Below, in pieces: positions 5,149-10,259 of a stretch of 10,259 bases of DNA. Positions within the stretch are counted from its first letter, which is position 1; each line of letters opens with the position of its first letter. The notes under the pieces are model-generated. The model searched no databases. It was not told the DNA's origin and saw nothing but the letters and a program-made list of their open reading frames with translations. The DNA comes from DATDMG01 sp036518955 (GTDB taxonomy: Bacteria > Actinomycetota > Actinomycetes > Actinomycetales > Kineosporiaceae). The stretch covers positions 1-10,259 of the forward strand of contig DATDMG010000106.1 of the NCBI GenBank assembly GCA_036518955.1. The letters run 5' to 3'. Position numbers and translations under genes: made by a program.

Positions 5149-6591
5149 GTGCCCCGCATCGCGCCCGTCGCCGATTCCCCGCCGCCCGCGATCCTGGTGA
5201 TGCGCCGGGGGTCGTGGGGCCTGAGCCGGGCGTCGATACTGGCGAGTTCGGCGTCGCCGCAGGGATGGTTGGACGCCGAACTGGCGGCCGCGGGTCGGCC
5301 CGATCCGGTGGACGACGGATTGGTGACGCGTTTTCCGGTGCTTGCGTCCACGACGTCCGACTTCATCGCCCGGTCGAAGGCGGCGAACCGTGCGGGCAAC
5401 GGAGACCAGATGCAGGCGTTGAACCGGCTCTGCGTCGCCAGGGCGATCTGGTCACCACGGCAGCTGCTGGAGCGGATGGTGGACTTCTGGTCGAACCATC
5501 TGAACGTGACCTGTCCCAGCGACCGGGTGTGGGCCAGCCGGGCCGACTACGACGCGACGGTTGTCCGGGCCAACGCGCTGAGCAGTTTTCGCGAGCTGCT
5601 CCGCGCTGCGCTGCACCACCCGGCGATGCTCATGTATCTCAACAACGATGTCTCGTCGAAGACCCAACCGAACGAGAACCTCGGCCGGGAGTTGCTCGAG
5701 CTGCACACCGTCGGCGTCGAGGCCGGCTACACCGAGACGGATGTGCTCAACTCCGCCCGGATCCTGACCGGGATGAGCCGCGACTGGACCACCTCGGCCT
5801 ACCTCTACCGGCCGAGTTGGCACTGGACGGGGCCGGTGCAGGTGCTCGACTTCAGCGATCCGAACCGGTCCTCCGACGGACAGGCCGTCGTCACCGCCTA
5901 CCTGGATCACCTGGCCCGCCACCCCGCCACCGCGCGGCGTCTGGCGACCAAGCTGTGCCAGTACTTCGTGGCCGACACCCCGCCGTCCACGCTGGTGGAG
6001 CGGATGGCTGCGGTCTACCTCCGGAACGACACCGCGATCGTGCCCGTGCTGCGGGAGATGTTCCTGTCGAGCGAGTTCGCGGCGTCCGCCGACCAGAAGG
6101 TGCGCCGGCCCGCCGAGCAGCTCTACGCCGCCGTCCGCGCCCTCGGGATCCAGTTACCGCCCACCGGCACGGAGGGAATCGAGACGCTGCACTGGGCGGT
6201 CCAGGACATGGCGGAGGAGCCGAACGCCTGGCCGACCCCGGACGGGTACCCGACGTCCGCCGACGAGTGGCGCTCCGCCGGGGCGATGCTGGCCCGGACC
6301 AACGCGGTGACGACGCTGGCCCACGGCTGGTGGAAGGGCCTGGTCTACCCGCCGATCACCGACCTGCTCCCGAGGCCGTTGTCGAAGACGCACGGCGGGC
6401 TGATCTCGGCGCTGTACCAGCGGTTGCACTTCCGGAAGATGCCGAGTGCCGACCTGTCCGCCGTCTGCGGCTACCTCGGGGTGAGGTGGTCCGACCCGGT
6501 CACGGCCAAGAGCGCGGTGCGCAACCCCGCCTGGGACCTGCCGCAGCTGGTGGGCGTGCTGCTGAACGCGCCCGCTCTGGCCATCTACTGA
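5149..6591 (+). CDS. DUF1800 family protein
   Basis: This 480-residue protein matches DUF1800, a widespread family of unknown function usually encoded beside DUF1501. Recognisable elements are the opening AILVMRRGSWGLSRASI with WLDAEL (about 14-45), the core FWSNHLNV (113-120), MYLNN (162-166), PNENLGRELLELHTVG (174-189) and YTETDVLNSARILTG (194-208), then a helical C-terminal half with FLSSEFAA and RRPAEQLYAAVRALG. The first possible start in frame is GTG 5149, without a clear ribosome site; in-frame ATG 5191 would cut into the conserved opening. No signal peptide or lipobox is visible, although many relatives carry one. The DUF1501 gene begins 17 bases after its stop behind a strong ribosome site, so the two form an operon. 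Function cannot be stated beyond the family link. Confidence 0.9.
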   Translation: MPRIAPVADSPPPAILVMRRGSWGLSRASILASSASPQGWLDAELAAAGRPDPVDDGLVTRFPVLASTTSDFIARSKAANRAGNGDQMQALNRLCVARAIWSPRQLLERMVDFWSNHLNVTCPSDRVWASRADYDATVVRANALSSFRELLRAALHHPAMLMYLNNDVSSKTQPNENLGRELLELHTVGVEAGYTETDVLNSARILTGMSRDWTTSAYLYRPSWHWTGPVQVLDFSDPNRSSDGQAVVTAYLDHLARHPATARRLATKLCQYFVADTPPSTLVERMAAVYLRNDTAIVPVLREMFLSSEFAASADQKVRRPAEQLYAAVRALGIQLPPTGTEGIETLHWAVQDMAEEPNAWPTPDGYPTSADEWRSAGAMLARTNAVTTLAHGWWKGLVYPPITDLLPRPLSKTHGGLISALYQRLHFRKMPSADLSAVCGYLGVRWSDPVTAKSAVRNPAWDLPQLVGVLLNAPALAIY

Positions 6592-6596
6592 CTCCT

Positions 6597-6603
6597 GAGG
6601 AGG
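6597..6603 (+). promoter_or_regulatory. Strong internal ribosome binding site for the DUF1501 gene
   Basis: GAGGAGG ends five bases before the GTG at 6609 and begins five bases after the DUF1800 stop. It settles the start of the second gene and contrasts with the absence of a ribosome site before the first, so the DUF1501 product may be made in excess. Confidence 0.75.
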
Positions 6604-6608
6604 TCCTG

Positions 6609-7901
6609 GTGACGGATGCGGACGCCGGCCCGGCCCCGGTCGCCCGACCAGCCTGCCCCGAGTGCGTCGAGCTGTCCCGTCGCGGCCTGCTGCGGGGGGC
6701 CGCCGTCGGCGGGCTGACCTCGCTCGTGCCGGGCGGGAGCTCCGACGTCCGGGTGGCGGCCGCCGTCGGGAAGGCCGCGTCGACCGACACCCTGGTGCTG
6801 CTCAGCCTGCGCGGAGGTTTCGACGGGCTGAGCGCCGTCGTCCCCGCCGCCGACCCGGACTACCGCGGCAAGCGCGCCACCATCGGTGTGCCGGCCTCCC
6901 AGCTGCTGCCGCTGGACGCGGCGTTCGGGCTGCACCCGGCGATGGCCCCACTGCTGCCGCTGTGGCGCGACGGGCAGCTGGCCGTCGTCCAGGACGTCGG
7001 GCAGGCCGCGCCGACCCGGTCGCACTTCGAGGCGATGCGTGAGCTGGAGAAGGCCGCCCCCGGATCGGGGATCCGCACCGGCTGGCTCGACCGGATGCTC
7101 GGCGCCCTCGCCAAGGGCACGATCTTCAAGGGTGCTCAGGTGGGGACGTCGAAGCCCACGGACGCCTTCAAGGGCCCCGCACCGGAGCTGGCCGTGCGTC
7201 GCATCGACAACTTCACCCTGTCGGGGACGGACGCGAAATCCCTGCCGAAACTGACGGGCCTGTACCGGTCGCTGTACTCCCGTGCCCCCGAGGTGATCCG
7301 GACGCCGGCCCTCGTCGCGATGGACGCGGTGGCCACGACGTCCCGGCTCAAGGCCGCCGGGTATACGCCGTCCCACGGCGTCACCTACCCGAGCACGGAG
7401 GTCGGGAAGGCGCTGCAGGACGTCGCCCGGCTGATCCGGGCCGGCGTCGGCCTGAAGGTGGCGTGCGTGGACGTCGGTGCCTGGGATCTGCACGCCGGAA
7501 TGGGCAGGGTCGACGGCGGGCAGATGCGCGACCGGCTGAAGGACCTGGCCGACGCCGTCGCCGCGTTCACCGCCGACCTGGCCGACCGGATGGGCTCCCT
7601 CACCCTGGTCACGCTGTCGGAATTCGGGCGGCGGGTCGCCGAGAACGGCTCCGGCGGCACCGACCACGGGCACGGCAACTGCGTCTTCGTCATCGGCGGG
7701 GGAGTGGCCGGCGGGCGGATGTACGGCACCTGGCCCGGGCTGTCGTCGTCCGCTCTGGTGCAGGGCGACCTGCCCGGCACCACGGACTACCGGCAGATCC
7801 TCGCCGAGATCGCGGTCAAGCGGATGGGGATCAGGAGGGTCTCGGACGTGTTTCCGGGCCTGAAGGCTGCGCCGCTCGGGATCCTGCGCGCCCGCGCGTG
7901 A
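6609..7901 (+). CDS. DUF1501 family protein with Tat signal
   Basis: This 430-residue protein belongs to DUF1501, a family in the alkaline-phosphatase/sulfatase-like fold group with no established substrate. It starts with a twin-arginine signal: SRRGLLRG at 23-30, then a hydrophobic stretch (AAVGGLTSLV) and Ala-rich segment ending near VRVAAAVG, which implies export in folded form by Tat. Family marks follow: LVLLSLRGGFDGLSAVVP (62-79), LHPAM (108-112), PTRSHFEAM (135-143), DVGAWDLH (288-295), LSEFGRRVAENGSGGTDHG (336-354) and TDYRQILAEI (392-401). The repeated His and Asp in the last third are plausible metal ligands by analogy with the fold group. The GTG at 6609 is fixed by GAGGAGG upstream. 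The same frame stays open far upstream to 4434, but that part overlaps DUF1800 and is not coding. It forms an operon with the preceding DUF1800 gene. Confidence 0.92.
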   Translation: MTDADAGPAPVARPACPECVELSRRGLLRGAAVGGLTSLVPGGSSDVRVAAAVGKAASTDTLVLLSLRGGFDGLSAVVPAADPDYRGKRATIGVPASQLLPLDAAFGLHPAMAPLLPLWRDGQLAVVQDVGQAAPTRSHFEAMRELEKAAPGSGIRTGWLDRMLGALAKGTIFKGAQVGTSKPTDAFKGPAPELAVRRIDNFTLSGTDAKSLPKLTGLYRSLYSRAPEVIRTPALVAMDAVATTSRLKAAGYTPSHGVTYPSTEVGKALQDVARLIRAGVGLKVACVDVGAWDLHAGMGRVDGGQMRDRLKDLADAVAAFTADLADRMGSLTLVTLSEFGRRVAENGSGGTDHGHGNCVFVIGGGVAGGRMYGTWPGLSSSALVQGDLPGTTDYRQILAEIAVKRMGIRRVSDVFPGLKAAPLGILRARA

Positions 7902-8090
7902 GCCGTGAACGGCGCGTGAGCGGTGAGCGGTGAGCGGGCGTCGATCCGGGGTGAAGCAGGAGCACCGGGCCGTGCGGGTCCTTGCTGTCGCGCACCTCGA
8001 CGGCGTCACCGTGGCGGCGCACCTCGACGCACCGGCCCGAGTCCGCGGAGCGGATGGCTTTGATCCAGCTGGGGGCGGCGTGGGGTTCAC
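7831..8090 (-). pseudogene. DUF397-domain remnant, frameshifted and with a degraded C-terminus
   Basis: The minus strand encodes SWIKAIRSADSGRCVEVRRHGDAVEVRDSKDPHGPVLLL, an unmistakable match to DUF397, a small actinobacterial family (about 60-70 residues) usually paired with an XRE/DUF5753 regulator. In this frame there is no ATG or GTG between the NUDIX stop at 8200 and a GTG at 8022, inside the domain. A good start exists one frame away: GGAGGGG (8102-8096) five bases before GTG 8090, reading MNPTPPP and entering the domain frame only if the CCCCC at 8075-8071 carries a length change. A second shift after GPVLL would restore the usual FTP, but the expected AEW and following residues are gone, replaced by heptamer-repeat sequence that reads into the 3' end of DUF1501. 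No XRE partner gene is present. Sequencing error in the C-run would explain only the first defect. Confidence 0.7.
7898..7936. repeat. GTGAGCG heptamer repeats at the DUF1501 stop
   Basis: Three perfect head-to-tail GTGAGCG units lie at 7916-7922, 7923-7929 and 7930-7936. Two diverged units, GTGAGCC (7898-7904) and GTGAACG (7905-7911), precede them, with four bases between. The array begins in the DUF1501 stop codon and runs into the 3' part of the minus-strand DUF397 remnant. A period of seven would shift frame in any coding use. Confidence 0.85.
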
Positions 8091-8126
8091 AGCGGCCCCT
8101 CCAGGGCGACGGACCGGCCCAGGACT

Positions 8127-8140
8127 GCCCTGAACAGGGC
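8127..8140. repeat. Inverted repeat GCCCTG-AA-CAGGGC
   Basis: Six-base arms, GCCCTG (8127-8132) and CAGGGC (8135-8140), flank two bases. It lies between the NUDIX stop and the DUF397 remnant start on the minus strand. It could be a weak terminator stem (five pairs, four-base loop) for the NUDIX gene or a regulator site. Confidence 0.4.
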
Positions 8141-8199
8141 CCGGAAGCGACACGACCATGGGCTGGCAGGTGCTGAGGGCGCGGATCTCGAGGGTTCGG

Positions 8200-8637
8200 T
8201 CAGTAGAGGCGTTCGCCGTCGTGGGCGCGCACCGGCGCCGGGCCGGCGAAGGCGTCGTGGATGCGGACGGCGAAGGCCGGGCTCATCAGCGCGTCCACTG
8301 ATGATCGATCGACCCAGCGCGCCTCGGTGGCCTCGGCGGTGGCGCCGGCACTGCCCTCGAGAGGGTGGCACCGGAAGACGAGCGCGATGATGCGCGCGGG
8401 CACGTGCTGGTAGACGCCGGTGAGCCGTTCGACGCCCACGCGGATGCCGGTCTCCTCGAGGATCTCGCGCACCAAGCCGTCCTCGACCGTCTCCGCCGGC
8501 TCCAGGATGCCGCCGGGCGGCTCCCAGCGCCCGTTGTCGCGGCGGCGGATCACCAGCACCCGGCCCGCGCCGTCCACCACCACACCGGCGACGCTCACCG
8601 AATAGGGCCGTTGCGGCGTCGGTGTAGCGGGCTGCAC
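8200..8637 (-). CDS. NUDIX hydrolase
   Basis: From GTG 8637 the protein has 145 residues, the usual size of a single-domain NUDIX enzyme. The Nudix box is complete: G43, E49, then R57-E58-I-L-E61-E62-T-G64-I65, matching GX5EX7REUXEEXGU, where the glutamates bind the divalent metal. The preceding VSVAGVVVDGAGRVLVIRRRDNGRWEPPGG is the standard strand-loop-strand entry. The enzyme hydrolyses a nucleoside diphosphate linked to another group; the substrate cannot be read. The frame stays open to 8829, but that extension overlaps the divergent GntR gene and is Arg-rich. GTG 8637 lacks a ribosome site but has TACTCT seven bases upstream, consistent with a leaderless transcript. Its start lies in an inverted repeat (8632-8646). 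The divergent GntR-type regulator is an obvious candidate controller. Confidence 0.85.
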   Translation of the reverse strand: MQPATPTPQRPYSVSVAGVVVDGAGRVLVIRRRDNGRWEPPGGILEPAETVEDGLVREILEETGIRVGVERLTGVYQHVPARIIALVFRCHPLEGSAGATAEATEARWVDRSSVDALMSPAFAVRIHDAFAGPAPVRAHDGERLY

Positions 8638-8646
8638 AGAGTGCAG
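8632..8646. promoter_or_regulatory. Inverted repeat over the NUDIX start codon
   Basis: CTGCAC (8632-8637) and GTGCAG (8641-8646) are perfectly complementary around AGA. The repeat covers the first two codons of the NUDIX gene and the bases just before them. It may be an operator or, if transcribed, a small hairpin hiding the start. Confidence 0.4.
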
Positions 8647-8698
8647 AGTAGGCCCCCGTTGCAGACCAGGCCCTCGCGGTTGTCGCCGAGCGAGGGCA

Positions 8699-8716
8699 AA
8701 CTTACCTAGAGGAGTT
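8699..8716. promoter_or_regulatory. CTAG-centred dyad, candidate GntR/HutC operator
   Basis: AACT-TAC-CTAG-AGG-AGTT is an 18-base dyad with perfect outer arms and a self-complementary CTAG centre. HutC-subfamily regulators such as DasR bind palindromes with a CTAG centre, so this suits the GntR-UTRA protein encoded 22 bases downstream. It overlaps a weak promoter guess (TTGTCG 8680-8685, 16 bases, TTACCT 8702-8707), which would allow autorepression, and it could also control the divergent NUDIX gene. Confidence 0.5.
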
Positions 8717-8737
8717 GGCTGCCGTTCGGAGGGTGGG

Positions 8738-9514
8738 ATGCTGCCGTTACACCGCATCGACCGGGATGACAAGGTGCCCCCGTACCGCCAGATCGCGGCG
8801 CAACTGCGCGACCGGATCGGCGACGGCACCTTCCGGACGGGCGCTCGGCTGCCGTCGGAGGCCCAGCTGATGGAGCACTACGGCGTCGCCCGGATGACGG
8901 TGCGGGAGGCGCTGCGGGAACTGGCGTCGGAGGGCCTCACGGTGGCGCAACATGGTCGCGGGGTGTTCGTGAAGGCACGCCCGCCGGTTCGCCGCGTAGC
9001 TGCTGATCGGTTTGCCCGTCGGCACCGCGACGGCGGCCGGGCTGCCTTCCTGGTCGAGGCGTCCACCCTTGGTGTTCCCGCTGTGGACCGGATCGTGGTG
9101 ACCGAGGCGATCCCGCCGGCGCATGTACGTGAGCTGCTGGGACTGCCCGCCCAGGGGCGCGCCGTCGTCCGCAGCCGCCGCTACCTGCTGGACGGCCGGC
9201 CGGTGGAACTGGCGACGTCCTACCTGCCGGTCGACATCGCCCGGGGCACGCCTATCACGGACGTCAACCCCGGCCCCGGGGGGATCTACGCTCGGCTGGA
9301 AGACCTGGGTCACCCGTTGGTGGAGTTCGTGGAGCACGTGTCGACCCGGATGCCCACCGCACACGAGTGTCGTGCCCTGGCGCTGGGCTCGGGCGAGCCG
9401 GTGTTGATGGTGTTACGCCGGGCCGTCGACGCCCGGGGCCGGGTGGTGGAGATCTGCGACACGGTCAAGGCCGGCAACGGCTACGTCCTGGAGTACCGGA
9501 TCCCAGCGATCTGA
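8738..9514 (+). CDS. GntR family transcriptional regulator (HutC subfamily, UTRA domain)
   Basis: This 258-residue protein has a GntR winged helix-turn-helix at residues 12-80: PPYRQIAAQLRDRIGDGTF, LPSEAQLMEHYGVARMTVREALREL (38-62) and the wing GRGVFV (74-79). A UTRA effector domain follows at about 100-256, with ARLEDLGHPLVEFVEHV and the closing GYVLEYRIP typical of the HutC group. Such proteins usually repress neighbouring genes and release DNA when a small molecule (amino acid derivative, sugar phosphate or similar) fills the UTRA pocket; the ligand is unknown here. The ATG at 8738 follows CGGAGGGTGGG, a good ribosome site. The gene diverges from the NUDIX hydrolase and has a CTAG-centred dyad just upstream, so autoregulation and control of the NUDIX gene are the simplest expectation. 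Confidence 0.93.
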   Translation: MLPLHRIDRDDKVPPYRQIAAQLRDRIGDGTFRTGARLPSEAQLMEHYGVARMTVREALRELASEGLTVAQHGRGVFVKARPPVRRVAADRFARRHRDGGRAAFLVEASTLGVPAVDRIVVTEAIPPAHVRELLGLPAQGRAVVRSRRYLLDGRPVELATSYLPVDIARGTPITDVNPGPGGIYARLEDLGHPLVEFVEHVSTRMPTAHECRALALGSGEPVLMVLRRAVDARGRVVEICDTVKAGNGYVLEYRIPAI

Positions 9515-9537
9515 TCCTGCGGCACCTGGGCGAGTCC

Positions 9538-9553
9538 CGGACTGCACGGTCCG
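9538..9553 (+). terminator. Weak hairpin after the GntR gene
   Basis: CGGAC (9538-9542) and GTCCG (9549-9553) flank a six-base loop 24 bases after the GntR stop. The second arm overlaps the first 11-bp direct repeat unit, so it might be part of a regulatory site rather than a terminator. Confidence 0.3.
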
Positions 9554-9583
9554 ATCTCGTCCCGATCTCGTCCCGATCTCGTC
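9551..9583. repeat. Three perfect 11-bp direct repeats
   Basis: CCGATCTCGTC occurs three times without interruption at 9551-9561, 9562-9572 and 9573-9583. The period is close to one DNA helical turn, so a protein could bind the same face repeatedly. The array lies about 100 bases before the small ORF at 9682 and 37 bases after the GntR stop. Confidence 0.9.
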
Positions 9584-9681
9584 GCCGTGAGAGCCGGGGT
9601 GGCGTGATGTGCCTGGAGGAGTGGCACGGTCAGCCCGCACCGCGGTCCGCGGTGCGCACGAAGGGCCGCCCGGGAGGTGCC

Positions 9682-9987
9682 ATGTGCGGAGCAGTAGGCA
9701 GTAGACCGCGCCCGTTCGCGATCGGCGTCCTGGCCGTCGATGACGGGGGAAAGGGTGGGACGCCGTCGGAGGGCCGTCTGGATATCGCTCTCGACGCCTA
9801 CAAGTACGGCTACTTCCTTCTCGACACCATCGAGACGAGCCCGCCTGGGACCGGCTACCTGGCGGTGGAGCTGCTGGTATCCCGCAGCGGGGCGGATGCG
9901 CTCGTCGTCCGGGGTTGCGTCGACGAGGGGTGGCTGTGCGCTGTCGCGGACCGGCATCGCCTCGTGGTGCGCCGCAGTCGGGGCTGA
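9682..9987 (+). CDS. Small hypothetical protein
   Basis: This 101-residue protein is not recognised. The start is supported by GGGAGG four bases before the ATG at 9682; the open frame continues upstream but without a comparable ribosome site. The N-terminal 35 residues are Gly-rich (VDDGGKGGTPSEG). The rest looks like a compact alpha/beta unit: a helix DIALDAYKYGYFLLDTIE (about 37-54), a helix GYLAVELLVSRSG, a strand ADALVVRG and a final strand HRLVVRRS. This order loosely recalls the catalytic-fold remnants of serine resolvase-like small proteins common in actinobacteria, but no catalytic residues can be assigned, so that is only a suggestion. No signal peptide or membrane segment is visible. 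It is downstream of the GntR gene on the same strand, separated by 167 bases containing three direct repeats, so it is probably transcribed on its own. Confidence 0.65.
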   Translation: MCGAVGSRPRPFAIGVLAVDDGGKGGTPSEGRLDIALDAYKYGYFLLDTIETSPPGTGYLAVELLVSRSGADALVVRGCVDEGWLCAVADRHRLVVRRSRG

Positions 9988-10025
9988 CGAGGCGGCCTCT
10001 GCGTCCGTCCCTGACTGGTCGGTCT

Positions 10026-10053
10026 CCGGCCGGTTGGCTGGAATGCTGGCCGG
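10026..10053. terminator. Possible hairpin between convergent genes
   Basis: CCGGCC (10026-10031) and GGCCGG (10048-10053) can pair around a 16-base loop. It lies between the small hypothetical gene (ends 9987, plus) and the DUF418-type gene (ends 10090, minus). No T-run is present, and such GC arms are common in this DNA. Confidence 0.3.
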
Positions 10054-10089
10054 CGTCGGCGGGCGACTGCGGACCGTATCGCCCGGGCG

Positions 10090-10259
10090 TCACGTGCAGG
10101 GCTGTTCACGCGCCTTCGCCGCCTTGGTCGCGGTGTTGAGCAGGTATTCCAGTGGCCCGCGGCGGAAGAAGCGGGACCAGATCGCCGCGAACAGGACGGC
10201 GCCGCCGATGAACCCGAGCAATGGCACAGCGGTGGTGGACGAGCCGCGCGGCAGCAGGG
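10090..10259 (-). CDS. DUF418-type membrane protein, C-terminal fragment (runs off right edge)
   Basis: The last 55 residues and stop (TGA at 10092-10090) of a minus-strand gene are present. The segment PLLGFIGGAVLFAAIWSRFFRRGPLEYLLNTATKAA contains a final membrane helix followed by an F-R-R-G-P-L-E-Y-L element, the characteristic end of DUF418 proteins (usually W-x-x-x-F-x-x-G-P-L-E-W-L-W-R). The Tyr in place of the usual Trp is a minor variant. DUF418 proteins are multi-helix inner membrane proteins without established function. This is not the same gene as the minus-strand fragment at the left edge, since that one shows an N-terminus and continues leftwards. Confidence 0.75.
   Translation of the reverse strand, partial: LLPRGSSTTAVPLLGFIGGAVLFAAIWSRFFRRGPLEYLLNTATKAAKAREQPCT

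Noticed and set aside
4434..6608. A single 1155-codon plus-strand open frame spanning 4434-7901
   Set aside because: Only the part from 6609 resembles a protein family (DUF1501). The first 725 codons overlap the glycosyltransferase and DUF1800 genes and are Arg/Pro/Gly-rich; high GC makes stop-free frames common.
6585..8159. Minus-strand open frame of 524 codons opposite DUF1501
   Set aside because: It is antisense to the DUF1501 gene. Its beginning only contains out-of-frame pieces of the DUF397 remnant.
8087..8371. Minus-strand frame ending in GTGA overlap with the DUF397 start, as an XRE partner would
   Set aside because: It overlaps the NUDIX coding region in another frame and shows no helix-turn-helix or DUF5753 features.
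9607..9681. Upstream in-frame ATG for the small hypothetical gene
   Set aside because: It has no clear ribosome site, while ATG 9682 has GGGAGG at suitable distance; the extra residues are Arg/Gly-rich.

Overview
The window is very GC-rich, uses GTG starts often and has G/C-ending codons throughout. It carries families typical of actinomycetes: a PAP2/diacylglycerol kinase pair, an HdeD-like DUF308 protein, DUF1800/DUF1501, DUF397, GntR-UTRA and DUF418. A soil or rock-dwelling actinobacterium (for example Geodermatophilaceae or Pseudonocardiaceae) is the natural reading, but genus cannot be fixed from the sequence alone. No rRNA, tRNA, CRISPR array, transposase or integrase was recognised.

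Layout. (1) 1-225, minus: N-terminus of a DUF418-type membrane protein with a repetitive Pro/Ala/Glu tail, running off the left edge. (2) 616-2198, plus: PAP2 phosphatase and lipid kinase joined by a GTGA overlap, with a hairpin just after the second stop. (3) 2199-2877: a long non-coding leader with a DosR/DevR-like palindrome and a direct repeat. (4) 2878-4040, plus: an Ala-rich coiled-coil protein and a six-helix HdeD-like membrane protein, closed by a strong hairpin. (5) 4160-4840, minus: a WecG/TagA/CpsF glycosyltransferase that lacks the C-terminal third of its domain. (6) 5149-7901, plus: a DUF1800-DUF1501 two-gene operon; only the DUF1501 protein has a visible Tat signal. (7) 7831-8090, minus: a frameshifted DUF397 remnant. 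(8) 8200-8637, minus, and 8738-9514, plus: a NUDIX hydrolase divergent from a GntR/HutC regulator, with a CTAG-centred dyad between them. (9) 9682-9987, plus: a small unrecognised protein behind three 11-bp direct repeats. (10) 10090-10259, minus: C-terminus of a second DUF418-type protein running off the right edge.

How they fit together. Regions 2 and 4 look like envelope and stress functions (phospholipid turnover, acid or general stress), and the DosR-like site suggests possible oxygen or redox control. Region 6 is a conserved pair of unknown function. Regions 5 and 7 show gene decay. Two DUF418-type genes bracket the window. I found no convincing new defence or mobile system; the best leads are the DosR-like box, the DUF1800/DUF1501 pair with one signal peptide, the unfused PAP2/kinase pair and the decayed genes.
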